From contig NZ_CP022823.1 in assembly GCF_002269255.1 (NCBI RefSeq), forward strand, positions 248,001-312,000: 64,000 nucleotides of DNA. Reading direction: 5' to 3'. The position numbers and the translations under genes are program-made. The number at the start of each line of letters is the position of its first letter. Positions within the stretch are counted from its first letter, which is position 1. Shown in pieces: positions 8,616 to 17,736 of this stretch. This stretch comes from Klebsiella quasivariicola (GTDB lineage: Bacteria; Pseudomonadota; Gammaproteobacteria; Enterobacterales; Enterobacteriaceae). Below the pieces are notes generated by a model. That model worked only from the letters and a program-made list of their open reading frames with translations, searched no databases and was not told the DNA's origin.

Positions 8616-10667
8616 ATGAGCAGAACCCGTAAAACGTTGGTGATCATCACAGGAACGATACTGTTGCTGATCGTTCTTTTCTTCATTGTGCTGGCCACCT
8701 TTGACTGGAACCGGCTAAAGCCGACGATCAATCAGAAAGTCTCCGCCGAGCTTAACCGCCCGTTCGCCATCCGCGGCGATCTCGGCGTGGTCTGGGAGCG
8801 GCAGCCGGAAGAGCGCGGCTGGCGCAGTTGGGTGCCGTGGCCCCATGTGCACGCGGAGGATATCGTGCTGGGCAACCCGCCGACCATTCCCCAGGTGACG
8901 ATGATCCACCTGCCGCGGGTGGAGGCGACGCTCGCCCCGCTGGCGCTGCTGAGCAAAACGGTGTACCTGCCGTGGATCAAGCTGGAACAACCCGACGTGC
9001 GGCTGATCCGCCTGGCGGAAGACAACAATAACTGGACCTTTCAGCTGGCTGGCGATCAGCGTGCGTCGGGCGACAGCGCCCCCTCCAGCTGGTCCTTTCG
9101 CCTCGACAATATTCTCTTTGATCGCGGGACTATCGCCATTGATGACAAGATCACCCGCAGCGATATCACCATCCTCGTCGATCCCCTCGGCAAACCCCTG
9201 CCGTTCAGCGAAGTGACCGGCACGAAGGATCGGCATAGCGCGGCGAAACCAGGTGACTATGTCTTTGGCCTGTCGCTAAAGGGGCGCTACAAGGACCAGC
9301 CGGTCACCGGTAACGGTAAAATCGGTGGCATGCTGGCCCTGCGCAGCGCAAGCACCCCTTTCCCATTGCAGGGCGACTTCCATTCCGGCAACACCCGGGT
9401 GGCGTTCAGCGGCACGGTCAGCGACCCGCTCAACGTCGGCGGCATTGACCTGCGGCTGAAATTCGCCGGCGACTCGCTGCGCGATCTCTACGACCTGACC
9501 GGCGTTCTGCTGCCCGAGACACCCTCGTTCTCTACCGACGGCCGCTTGCGCGCCGACTTTAAGCAGAAAAACCGCATGCGTTTTGACTATCAGGATTTTA
9601 ACGGCCGGATTGGCGATAGCGACATTCATGGCTCCCTGACCTATACCACCGGCAAACCGCGGCCGAAACTCAGCGGCGATATGGAGTCAAAGCAGCTGCG
9701 ACTGGCGGACCTTGGGCCGTTAATCGGCGTCGACTCCGGCAAAGGGACGAAGAAAAGCGCTTCGCGCCAGGCGGGTGACCGGCCGCAGCCGGCGGGTAAA
9801 GTGCTGCCGGCGGACCGCTTTGAAACCGACAAGTGGCAGGTGATGGATGCCGATGTGCGCTTTAAAGGCCGGAGAATTGAGCACGGCGGCACTCTGCCAA
9901 TCAGCGACCTGTCGACCCATGTGATCCTGGAGGATGGTGACCTGCGCCTGCAGCCGGTGCGCTTTGGCCTGGCTAACGGGTCGATTGCCGGCAGCGTACA
10001 CCTGCAGGGCGATAAAAAGCCGCTGCAGGGTGAGGCCAATCTGCAGGCGCGACGGCTGAAGCTGAAGGCGCTGATGCCGAACGTCGAGATGATGCAGAAA
10101 ACCCTCGGCGAGATGAATGGCGATGTCCAGCTGCGCGGCAGCGGCAACTCGGTGGCGGCCCTGCTTGGCAACAGCAACGGTAACCTGAAGCTGCTGATGA
10201 ACGACGGCCTGATCAGTCGCAACCTGATGGAAATCCTCGGCCTTAACGTCGGTAACTACCTGATTGGCCAGATTTTTGGCGATGAGGAGGTTCGGGTAAA
10301 CTGCGCGGCGGCCAATATCGACGTGACCAACGGCGTCGCCCGGCCGCAGATTTTTGCCTTCGATACGGAAAACGCGCTGATCAATGTGACCGGGACCGCC
10401 AGCTTCGCCTCCGAGCAGCTGGACCTGACCATCGATCCGGAAAGCAAAGGTTTCCGGGTGATCACCCTGCGTTCCCCGCTGTATGTTCGGGGCACCTTTA
10501 AATCGCCGCAGGCGGGGGTGAAGGCCGGGCCGCTGATTGTCCGCGGCGCGGTAGCGGCGGCGCTGGCGACCCTGGTGACGCCGGCTGCTGCCCTGCTGGC
10601 GCTGGTCTCTCCGGCGGAGGGCGATAGCAACCAGTGCCGGACCATTTTGTCGCAGATGAAAAAATAA
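8616..10667 (+). CDS. yhjG: YhjG, AsmA-family inner-membrane anchored periplasmic protein
   Basis: 683 residues. One N-terminal membrane anchor (about 11-30, after a basic MSRTRK start) followed by a large periplasmic part with an N-terminal AsmA region and a C-terminal AsmA-like domain rich in beta-strands (for example the stretch GNGKIGGMLALRS and the late NVTGTASFASEQLDLTIDPE). AsmA-like proteins are bridge-like lipid carriers linked to envelope phospholipid balance; the specific task of this member is not established. ATG at 8616 follows AGGAG at 8601-8605. It converges on yhjE with a strong hairpin between them. Confidence 0.88.
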   Translation: MSRTRKTLVIITGTILLLIVLFFIVLATFDWNRLKPTINQKVSAELNRPFAIRGDLGVVWERQPEERGWRSWVPWPHVHAEDIVLGNPPTIPQVTMIHLPRVEATLAPLALLSKTVYLPWIKLEQPDVRLIRLAEDNNNWTFQLAGDQRASGDSAPSSWSFRLDNILFDRGTIAIDDKITRSDITILVDPLGKPLPFSEVTGTKDRHSAAKPGDYVFGLSLKGRYKDQPVTGNGKIGGMLALRSASTPFPLQGDFHSGNTRVAFSGTVSDPLNVGGIDLRLKFAGDSLRDLYDLTGVLLPETPSFSTDGRLRADFKQKNRMRFDYQDFNGRIGDSDIHGSLTYTTGKPRPKLSGDMESKQLRLADLGPLIGVDSGKGTKKSASRQAGDRPQPAGKVLPADRFETDKWQVMDADVRFKGRRIEHGGTLPISDLSTHVILEDGDLRLQPVRFGLANGSIAGSVHLQGDKKPLQGEANLQARRLKLKALMPNVEMMQKTLGEMNGDVQLRGSGNSVAALLGNSNGNLKLLMNDGLISRNLMEILGLNVGNYLIGQIFGDEEVRVNCAAANIDVTNGVARPQIFAFDTENALINVTGTASFASEQLDLTIDPESKGFRVITLRSPLYVRGTFKSPQAGVKAGPLIVRGAVAAALATLVTPAAALLALVSPAEGDSNQCRTILSQMKK

Positions 10668-10679
10668 AGTAGGGAAGAA

Positions 10680-10702
10680 CCCTGACGCCAGCGGCGTCAG
10701 GG
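10680..10702. terminator. Bidirectional hairpin between yhjG and yhjE
   Basis: CCCTGACGCC-AGC-GGCGTCAGGG, a perfect 10-bp stem with a three-base loop, sits in the 42-base gap between convergent genes. It lacks a T-run on either strand. Confidence 0.6.
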
Positions 10703-10709
10703 CGCAGGA

Positions 10710-12032
10710 TCACAACGACTGGTGGCGGGTCTCGTGGGCCAGCAGCAGGGCGATCAGCGTCAGCGCCGCCATCGCCGCCAGATAGGTGCCGACCGCCGCG
10801 AGGCCGTAGTTGCCCTGCAGCCAGGCGGCAATGTACGGGGCGACCGAGGCGCCAAGAATCGACGACACGTTATAGGAGAACGACGCGCCGGTGTAGCGCA
10901 CTTCCGTCGGGAACAGCTCCGGGAGCAGCGCGCCCATCGGGCCAAAGGTCAGTCCCATCAGGCTTAAGCCCAGCAGCAGGAAGGCGAAGACCAGCAGCGG
11001 GTTACCGGAACCCAGCAGCGGTTTAAAGGCGAACAGGGCGAACAAAATAATCATCGTGGTGATGACAATCATGCTCTTGCGCCGGCCAAAAGCGTCCGCC
11101 AGCAGGCCGGCGATCGGCACCATCACGCCAAAGCCAATCACCGCCATCATCAGCATCCACAGCACTTCGTTACGCGGCAGGCCCAGGCCATTCGGCGCGG
11201 CGCCGGTGCTGAAGGTCATCGAGTAGACGGTCATGATATAGAACAGGGTGTAGGTGGCCAGCATGATGAAGGTGCCCAGCACCGTCACGCGGACGTGTTT
11301 GGTTAACAGGGTACCCAGCGGGATTTTGACCTGTTTTTTCGCCGCCGCTACTTTGGCGAAGACCGGTGTTTCATGCAGCGAGACGCGAACATACAGACCG
11401 ATGATCACCAGCACCGCGGAGAAGATAAACGGCACGCGCCAGCCCCACTCCATAAACTGCTGGTCGGTCAACAGCCAGGAGAGCAGCAGGAAGGTGCCGT
11501 TGGCGAAGAAGAAGCCGATCGGCGCGCCCAGCTGTGGGAAGGAGCCGTACAGCGCCCGCTTGCGCGCCGGGGCGTTTTCCGTTGCCAGCAGCGCTGCGCC
11601 GCCCCATTCTCCCCCGAGCCCAAGACCCTGGCCGAAGCGCGCCAGCGCCAGCAGCATCGGCGCGACAATGCCAATGCTTTCATAGCCGGGCAGCAGGCCG
11701 ATCACCACGGTGGAGATCCCCATGGTTAACAGCGAGGCGACCAGGGTGACCTTCCGGCCAACGCGATCGCCGAAGTGGCCAAACAGGGCGGAGCCGATCG
11801 GCCGGGCGACGAAGGCGATGGCGAAGGTGGCCAGCGACTGCAGGGTGGCCGCAGCGGCATCGCCCTGCGGGAAAAAGATATGCGGGAAGACGATGACCGC
11901 GGCGGTCGCATAAATGTAGAAGTCGAAAAACTCAATGGCAGTACCAATGAGCGAGGCGACAACGACTTTATTGCGCGAGTTGACCGGGGCAGTTTCCTGC
12001 GTGTTTTCGAGTGTGGTGGCTGTGGCTTGCAT
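10710..12032 (-). CDS. yhjE: YhjE, major-facilitator transporter (metabolite:H+ symporter family)
   Basis: 440 residues, twelve hydrophobic helices, inner membrane. The cytoplasmic loop between helices 2 and 3 has the MFS signature GHFGDRVGRK (about 84-93), and the family's GEWGGAALLATENAP stretch follows near 140-155. It aligns by eye almost residue for residue with E. coli YhjE, in the same subfamily as ProP, ShiA and KgtP. The substrate is not established. ATG at 12032; the 271 bases upstream are AT-rich and carry its promoter and the yhjD end. No operon partner. Confidence 0.93.
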   Translation of the reverse strand: MQATATTLENTQETAPVNSRNKVVVASLIGTAIEFFDFYIYATAAVIVFPHIFFPQGDAAAATLQSLATFAIAFVARPIGSALFGHFGDRVGRKVTLVASLLTMGISTVVIGLLPGYESIGIVAPMLLALARFGQGLGLGGEWGGAALLATENAPARKRALYGSFPQLGAPIGFFFANGTFLLLSWLLTDQQFMEWGWRVPFIFSAVLVIIGLYVRVSLHETPVFAKVAAAKKQVKIPLGTLLTKHVRVTVLGTFIMLATYTLFYIMTVYSMTFSTGAAPNGLGLPRNEVLWMLMMAVIGFGVMVPIAGLLADAFGRRKSMIVITTMIILFALFAFKPLLGSGNPLLVFAFLLLGLSLMGLTFGPMGALLPELFPTEVRYTGASFSYNVSSILGASVAPYIAAWLQGNYGLAAVGTYLAAMAALTLIALLLAHETRHQSL

Positions 12033-12260
12033 AGATCTTTCTTATTTTTGCGCGAACGAAAAGCCATATAGCCACAGCCACAGGGACATTTCAATCTGTA
12101 ACAAACGCTGATAATGGCCAAAAAATAGACAATAAGCGGATAATTTTTACGCCAGAAAAAATAGTTCTATGAAATGCTTCACACAATTAAAAGGATAGAG
12201 GATAAAACCAGTTTTGAGTTAAATAAAAGTTAAGAAGCGGATTTATCTTCTGAAATATTG

Positions 12261-12298
12261 TGCGAGGATGAATTTTGCCGCTCCAATTCATCCTCGCA
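12261..12298. terminator. Long hairpin between yhjD and yhjE
   Basis: TGCGAGGATGAATT and AATTCATCCTCGCA form a perfect 14-bp stem with a 10-base loop, starting 6 bases after the yhjD stop (minus strand). An AT-rich stretch rather than a clean T-run follows. The natural role is the yhjD transcript end. Confidence 0.6.
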
Positions 12299-12303
12299 AT
12301 ACG

Positions 12304-13335
12304 TTAACGGTGGGTTTTGCCCGGCATCCGCCGGTCGTCTTTATACTCCGCGGTGGCGATCCACGCGGCGCAGAACAGCGTCAGGCGGGCAAAGAAATAG
12401 AAAAAGGCCATCAGCCCCAGCACCGATCCAAATGCCGCCCCGGAGGGGGATTTCACCAGCGCCGGCAGCGTCCAGGTCATGACAATTTTGATGATTTCAA
12501 AGCCAATCGCCGCGATAAGCGTGCCGCGAAACAGCGCTTTGCGGCGTGGACGATGGCGTGGCAGACGCCAGAAGATCCAGAAAAAGAGCAGGTAGTTGGC
12601 AAAAATCGAGATCGCGAGGCCGATTAGCCGCCAGGCGGGTTTCAGCCATTCAATGTTATCGAGATACAGTGCGGAAATAATCATCTGCTGGGCGGAGCCG
12701 GCGACGGAGGTGATCGACAGCGTAATAATCAGCGCCACCAGCAGACCGATCAGCGAGATAAAATCGCGGAAGTATTTTATCCAGATTTTCTCTTCGTCCT
12801 GCGGCCGGCGCTCCCAGACGTCGCGCGACTGGGCGCGGATCGCTTCGCGCAGGTTACCCATCCAGTTAATGCCGGAATAGAGGGCGACCAGCAGACCGAC
12901 CAGACCAACGGTGGTGCGCTGCTGCACCGCGGTATTGATGGTGTTTTTCAAGGTTGCCGCCAGCGTTGGGTCGCTGACGTTTTGCAGGATTTTGTCAAAA
13001 ATGTCCTGCAACAGCGTCGGATGCCAGGCCAGCACGAAGCCGGCGGCGGCGAAGGAGACCATCAGGATCGGGATCATCGACAGGAACGAGAAATAGGTGA
13101 TAGCCGCGCCAAACTGATTGCCCAACCGGTCATTGAAGCGCTCAGCGGCGCGCAGCAGATGGGCGACCACTGGATTGCGCTGCACTTTGGCCGCCGTTCC
13201 GGTGACGGTCTTCAGCGCGTGACTGGCTTTTTGCCCGACGGCTGTATCATTGAGGGCATCGAGCGTGCTTTTGCTTTTCTCCGGCTGCGGGACCGGTTCC
13301 TGTGGCGGGCGTCGATCGTCGTTTTCCGGCGTCAT
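12304..13335 (-). CDS. yhjD: YhjD, YihY/BrkB-family inner membrane protein
   Basis: 343 residues. A hydrophilic, Lys/Gln-rich N-terminal tail of about 60 residues precedes six or so membrane helices of the YihY/BrkB fold. Recognisable stretches include RFNDRLGNQFGAAITYFSFL (about 67-86) and GAAFGSVLGLMAFFYFFARL near the C-terminus. In E. coli, changes in YhjD have been linked to lipid IVA export in strains without Kdo, so an envelope-lipid role is possible but unproven. Same neighbour order as in E. coli (yhjC-yhjD-yhjE). Confidence 0.93.
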   Translation of the reverse strand: MTPENDDRRPPQEPVPQPEKSKSTLDALNDTAVGQKASHALKTVTGTAAKVQRNPVVAHLLRAAERFNDRLGNQFGAAITYFSFLSMIPILMVSFAAAGFVLAWHPTLLQDIFDKILQNVSDPTLAATLKNTINTAVQQRTTVGLVGLLVALYSGINWMGNLREAIRAQSRDVWERRPQDEEKIWIKYFRDFISLIGLLVALIITLSITSVAGSAQQMIISALYLDNIEWLKPAWRLIGLAISIFANYLLFFWIFWRLPRHRPRRKALFRGTLIAAIGFEIIKIVMTWTLPALVKSPSGAAFGSVLGLMAFFYFFARLTLFCAAWIATAEYKDDRRMPGKTHR

Positions 13336-13440
13336 ACGTGTTTTCTTCCTTTTTTACAGCGAGATTCAGCAAAAAGTATACCTTAAATGCCGTATCCTGC
13401 AGGAATGCCTCTCCCGCCGCCCGTTTACCGCCCACGCGGA

Positions 13441-14340
13441 TCAATCGACATACGCTTTCATCAGTCCGCCCAGCCACTCCATAAACAGATGCACGCGACG
13501 GGAGAGATTGCGCCGGTGCGGGTAGATAAGCGAGACCGGCAGCGGTTCGGCGCGGTACTGGGGCAGGATCTCCGTCAGGTCGCCGGCGCGTAACGCCTCG
13601 CGCACGCCGGTGCGCGGCACCTGAATAATCCCCAGCCCGGCAATACAGGCCGCCTGATAGGTTTCCGTGCTATTAACCGTCAATATGCCGCCAGTTTTTA
13701 CCCAGCGCACCGCACCGTCGATCGCGACCTCAAAGCCGGGGGGACGGACCCCGAGGGTGCTGGCGTAGTGGATCAGGGCATGATCCGCCAGATCCTCCAG
13801 GGTTTGCGGGTAGCCAAAGCGGGCGAGGTAGTCCGGGCTGGCGCAGTTAATCTGCGTCAGCTTGCCCAGCGGGCGGGCAATCAGCCCTGAGTCTTTGAGC
13901 GCGCCGACGCGCACCACGCAGTCAAACCCCTCGCGGATCACGTCCACCAGCCGATCGCTGCTGCTCAGCTCCAGTTCGATGCCCGGATACTGCTGTAAAA
14001 AAGTCGGCAGGTGCGGGATCACCAGCTTTTTGGCAAAACCGACCGGCATATCCACCCGCAGCCGGCCGCTGATGCTCGCCGGATCGTGCTGGAACATACC
14101 GTCCAGTTCGTCGAGATTGCTCAGCAGATCCTTTGCCCGCTCGTAGTAGACCATCCCATCCTGGGTGAGCTGGACCCGGCGGGTGGTGCGGTGCAGGAGC
14201 CGTACGCCAAGATGGCTTTCCAGGGCCTGGATCTGCCGTGAGACGCTACCCTTAGGTAGCGCCAGGGTCTCGGCGGCACGGGAGAAACTCTCCAGATCCG
14301 CGACCCGAATGAATAACTGCATTGCATGAATTTTATCCAT
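13441..14340 (-). CDS. yhjC: LysR-family regulator (YhjC orthologue)
   Basis: 299 residues. N-terminal winged helix-turn-helix (about 1-60, with SFSRAAETLALPKGSVSRQIQALE) and a C-terminal periplasmic-binding-like effector domain. The sequence is close to E. coli YhjC and the gene lies beside yhjD as in E. coli. A short-chain dehydrogenase gene starts divergently 119 bases away; LysR regulators often control the divergent neighbour, so this pair may form a unit in this organism. Effector unknown. Confidence 0.88.
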   Translation of the reverse strand: MDKIHAMQLFIRVADLESFSRAAETLALPKGSVSRQIQALESHLGVRLLHRTTRRVQLTQDGMVYYERAKDLLSNLDELDGMFQHDPASISGRLRVDMPVGFAKKLVIPHLPTFLQQYPGIELELSSSDRLVDVIREGFDCVVRVGALKDSGLIARPLGKLTQINCASPDYLARFGYPQTLEDLADHALIHYASTLGVRPPGFEVAIDGAVRWVKTGGILTVNSTETYQAACIAGLGIIQVPRTGVREALRAGDLTEILPQYRAEPLPVSLIYPHRRNLSRRVHLFMEWLGGLMKAYVD

Positions 14341-14459
14341 GCCGATCGCCTATTGTTGTTGTTAATGAAACAGTAAAACGCAATGTAGCGTATTTATTGT
14401 TGCATGAGCAGTTAATAAGCTACAACACAATCACAACGCAATCTGAAAGGGGTCTTCTG

Positions 14460-15218
14460 ATGACACAACGTATCGCTTTAGTGACCGGCGGCAGCCGCGG
14501 TCTGGGTAAAAACGCCGCGTTGAAGCTGGCGGCGAAGGGAACCGATATTCTTCTGACCTACCACAGCAACCGCCAGGCGGCCCTCGAGGTGGTGGCGGAA
14601 ATAGAGAAAAAAGGGGTTAAAGCGGCAGCATTAGCGCTGAACGTCGGCGATATTTCAAGTTTTGATGCTTTCGCCAGCGAGGTAGCGCAGGTGCTGACGC
14701 AGCAGTGGGGACGCACCACCTTTGATTATTTACTGAACAACGCCGGGATCGGTCTCAACGTGCCCTTTGATGAGACCAGCGAAGCGCAGTTTGACCAGCT
14801 GATGAACATCCAGTTTAAAGGGCCGTTTTTCCTGACCCAGCGTCTGCTGCCGCTTCTGCAGGACGGGGGACGGATCCTCAACGTCTCAAGCGGCCTGGCG
14901 CGTTTTGCCCTGCCGGGCTATGCGGCCTACGCCGCGATGAAGGGGGCGATGGAGGTCCTGACCCGCTATCAGGCGAAAGAGCTGGGCGGGCGCGGGATTT
15001 CGGTGAATATCATTGCGCCGGGAGCCATCGAGACCGACTTTGGCGGCGGCGTGGTGCGCGATAACGCCGAGGTGAATCGACATATCGCCGCTCAGACCGC
15101 GCTGGGGCGCGTTGGGCTGCCGGACGATATCGGCGACGCGATTGCCGCCTTGCTCAGCGATGAGCTGGCGTGGATGAACGCTCAGCGCGTGGAAGTCTCG
15201 GGTGGGATGTTCCTCTGA
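14460..15218 (+). CDS. Short-chain dehydrogenase/reductase
   Basis: 252-residue classical SDR. Visible motifs: cofactor-binding TGGSRGLG (9-16), NNAG (93-96), catalytic Ser in NVSSG (about 143-144), and Y157-x3-K161 in YAAMKG. Start chosen at ATG 14460, preceded by AAAGGGG; a longer frame reaches 14322 but its first 46 residues are intergenic-like. Cytoplasmic, probably NADP(H)-dependent by family habit; the substrate cannot be told. It is divergent from yhjC and convergent with a GNAT gene. Confidence 0.88.
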   Translation: MTQRIALVTGGSRGLGKNAALKLAAKGTDILLTYHSNRQAALEVVAEIEKKGVKAAALALNVGDISSFDAFASEVAQVLTQQWGRTTFDYLLNNAGIGLNVPFDETSEAQFDQLMNIQFKGPFFLTQRLLPLLQDGGRILNVSSGLARFALPGYAAYAAMKGAMEVLTRYQAKELGGRGISVNIIAPGAIETDFGGGVVRDNAEVNRHIAAQTALGRVGLPDDIGDAIAALLSDELAWMNAQRVEVSGGMFL

Positions 15219-15242
15219 GCCAGAGCGACGACAGGCGGTGCG

Positions 15243-15776
15243 CTACGGCGCATCGCCCTCCGCGCGCAGCCGACCGAACAGCCAGTCATTGTGCCAGCGC
15301 CCGTTCAGCCAGTAGTTCTCCCTCAGTTCCCCCTCCAGCCGGAATCCGGCTTTGAGCAGTAACTGCTTTGACGCCTCGTTGCCGGCGGTGACGCTGGCGG
15401 TCAGGCGGCGGACGCCGCCGGTGGTAAAGGCGTAGTCGCACAGCGCGCGCAGCGATTCGTAGCCATAGCCACGTCCTTGCGCCGCCGGGGCGAAGAGAAA
15501 GCCAACTTCGGCAATGTCGCGGTGGTGATGCTGGTAACCGGTCAGGCCGAGCGGAGTGTGGGTGAACCTGTCGCGCACCACCAGGCACAGCCAGTGTTCA
15601 TCTCCCGGCGCCCATGGCGGCAGTCGCGAATCGAACGCTTCGCGAATGGCCGCCTGTGGCCGGAGGTCGGCGACGTAGAGCATGACCTGCGGATCCTGCT
15701 GCAGGGAGAGAAAAAACGACCAGTCGTCCAGCTGCAGCGGTGAGCAGCGCAGGCGCGGCGTCAGAAGTTCAGGCAT
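15243..15776 (-). CDS. GNAT-family N-acetyltransferase (RimJ/RimL-like)
   Basis: 177 residues. Begins with the RimJ-like ELLTPRLRCSPLQLDDW stretch and contains the acetyl-CoA-binding loop QGRGYGYESL (about 99-108, R/Q-x-x-G-x-G/A type) followed by NEASKQLLLKAGFRLEGELRENY, typical of GNAT enzymes acting on N-terminal residues or small amines. ATG at 15776 chosen because AGGA lies 9 bases upstream; upstream ATGs overlap that ribosome site. Substrate unknown. Confidence 0.82.
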   Translation of the reverse strand: MPELLTPRLRCSPLQLDDWSFFLSLQQDPQVMLYVADLRPQAAIREAFDSRLPPWAPGDEHWLCLVVRDRFTHTPLGLTGYQHHHRDIAEVGFLFAPAAQGRGYGYESLRALCDYAFTTGGVRRLTASVTAGNEASKQLLLKAGFRLEGELRENYWLNGRWHNDWLFGRLRAEGDAP

Positions 15777-15842
15777 AAGCGTCATTCCTGGCAGAGCGAA
15801 TCCTCTGAACATAGCAGGAGACGGCCGCCGGGGACAGCCCGA

Positions 15843-17495
15843 CTAGGTTGGCTCCCCATAGAGGCCAATCAGTCGGCGTACCACGCCGTTGGTCCAGCCG
15901 AAGCCATCCTGCAGGGGATACTCCCCGCCGCCGCCCTCATGGGGGACGCCGGTGGCAATATGGTATTTCTCAATCAGCTTGTGGTGCTGCTTGTAAAAGT
16001 GGTTGACCGTTTGCAGCCAGCTCCAGGCGATCTCATCTCCCAGCGGATCCTGGCCGTAGCGTTTGAATCCCTGGATCGCCATCCACTGCAGCGGCGCCCA
16101 GCCGTTGGGTTTATCCCACTGCTCGCCGCTTTCGTATTCGGTGGCCATGATCCCCCCGGGGGTAAGCAGGCGGGCCCGTACCGCATCGGCAAGGCGTTCC
16201 GCCTGCTCATGGGTTGCAAGGCCGACGTACAGGGTGACGATGCTGGCGGCAGAAAACAGCGCCGGCTGTTCACGGCGCCAGTCATAATCACGAAAACAGC
16301 CGTTCTCGTCATCCCACAGATAGCGGTTGACCGCCGCCCGCCGATCCTGGGCCTTCTGGCGAAAGGCCGCTTCCGTCTCGCGATCGCCCTTCAGGCCGGA
16401 GAGGTTGGCGATGGTCGTCTCCAGCTTGAACAGAAAGGCGTTCAGGTCGATGGGGATAAACTGCGTCGTGCGGATGCTGGCCAGCCGCGTGCTATCCCGC
16501 AGCCAGCGGCTGGAGTAGTCCCAGCCGGACGCGGCGCCCGCCCGCAGGTCGCGGTACACTTCATTGGCGGGTCGGCCGGAGTGGCGGGCGGTCTCCACGT
16601 CCTCGCGCCAGGACTCATCCCGCGGCGTGTCACGGTCGTCCCAGTAGCGATTGAGCAGGGAGCCATCCGGCATGCGCACCACGTGACGATACGCCTGGTG
16701 CGGGATCAGCGACTCGGCGCCGTCCATCCAGAAAGCGTGCTCCATCTTCAGATGGTCCAGATAGCGCTTCGCGCCGCGCACGCCGTCCTCTTCAAACAGT
16801 TCAACCATCAGGGCGAAGACCGGCGGCTGCGACCGGCTGAGGTAGTAGGTGCGGTTGCCGTTCGGAATGTGGCCGTAGGTTTCAATCAGCCAGGCGAAGT
16901 TATCGGCCATGCATTTCAGCAGATCTTCCCGGCCGCTCTCCGCCAGTCCCAGCATGGTGAAATAAGAGTCCCAGTAATAGGTTTCGCTGAAGCGACCGCC
17001 GGGCACGATGTAGGCCTGCGGCAGCGCCAGCAGCGATGACCAGGGAATATGATCCTGAGGCTCGCGGGTCAGCACCGGCCACAGCTTGTCGATGTGCTCT
17101 TTCAGCGTCAGGCTGGGGTCGGAAGTGTAGACGTCGGTCTGGCTCGCCGGCAGCCAGAAGTTGTCCTCAACGAACTGGCGCAGGTCGAAATCGGGCTGAC
17201 GTTTGACCTTGCGGTAGTTGCGCAGGATGTCCAGCGGATCGTGTTTCGGCGCGCAGTCGGGGAAGGTTTTGCTGTCGGCAAAAATGCGTGATTTCTGCAC
17301 GTTGGTAAACAGCTCAAGATAGCGATCTGCCGGGGTAAGGGCGTCGGACGCCGGGAGTCCCTCGATCACCTCAGGCTCCGGTTCTGCGTCAATCATCTCA
17401 TCCAGCTTTAATTCGTACGGATCGGCTTCGTAGCAGGGATCGATGTCGATCCTTAACTCGTCGTCTTCAACGTGGCGTAATTTCTGGCTGAACAT
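15843..17495 (-). CDS. treF: TreF, cytoplasmic trehalase
   Basis: 550-residue glycoside hydrolase family 37 enzyme that splits trehalose to two glucose. Both family signatures are present: PGGRFSETYYWDSY (165-178) and QWDKPNGWAP (around 459-468), with the GGGGEYPLQDGFGWTNGV stretch near the C-terminus. There is no signal peptide, and the acidic ~50-residue N-terminal extension is typical of the cytoplasmic form TreF rather than periplasmic TreA. E. coli treF is induced by osmotic stress through RpoS, and a stress promoter is expected upstream. Start ATG at 17495. Confidence 0.97.
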   Translation of the reverse strand: MFSQKLRHVEDDELRIDIDPCYEADPYELKLDEMIDAEPEPEVIEGLPASDALTPADRYLELFTNVQKSRIFADSKTFPDCAPKHDPLDILRNYRKVKRQPDFDLRQFVEDNFWLPASQTDVYTSDPSLTLKEHIDKLWPVLTREPQDHIPWSSLLALPQAYIVPGGRFSETYYWDSYFTMLGLAESGREDLLKCMADNFAWLIETYGHIPNGNRTYYLSRSQPPVFALMVELFEEDGVRGAKRYLDHLKMEHAFWMDGAESLIPHQAYRHVVRMPDGSLLNRYWDDRDTPRDESWREDVETARHSGRPANEVYRDLRAGAASGWDYSSRWLRDSTRLASIRTTQFIPIDLNAFLFKLETTIANLSGLKGDRETEAAFRQKAQDRRAAVNRYLWDDENGCFRDYDWRREQPALFSAASIVTLYVGLATHEQAERLADAVRARLLTPGGIMATEYESGEQWDKPNGWAPLQWMAIQGFKRYGQDPLGDEIAWSWLQTVNHFYKQHHKLIEKYHIATGVPHEGGGGEYPLQDGFGWTNGVVRRLIGLYGEPT

Positions 17496-17736
17496 AGCGA
17501 TACGGACCTCCGGATTGCGTGAGTTCGCGGCCGGGCGCGCCCGGCCTTGTCTACTAAGGATAGACAGTCGCTTCGGTGAGCGTGAAGTAAACTGTGCGTT
17601 AGATCACGCTTTCCCGCCTGCAGGAAATACCGTGATTATGAGGTAATCGTTTGATAAATAATTAAAAAATAGGCGAACGGGCGAAGATAAAATTCGGAGC
17701 ATTCATTATGCAACAAAATTTTATCCCGGGGCCCGA
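17496..17736 (-). promoter_or_regulatory. treF upstream region
   Basis: 241 bases between the alcohol dehydrogenase stop and treF, both on the minus strand. Just upstream of treF the minus strand carries CTATCCT (plus 17559-17565), close to the sigma-S -10 element CTATACT, which would suit RpoS control. A GC-rich palindrome GGCCGGGCGCGCCCGGCC (17528-17545) lies in the leader 33 bases from the start codon and could fold over the 5' end. Confidence 0.4.
17528..17545. repeat. 18-base perfect GC palindrome in the treF leader
   Basis: GGCCGGGCGCGCCCGGCC is its own reverse complement and lies between the putative treF promoter and the start codon. It could form a stable stem in the treF mRNA. Confidence 0.5.

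Noticed and set aside
15939..17039. 366-codon plus-strand frame opposite treF
   Set aside because: Shadow of treF; no family resemblance.
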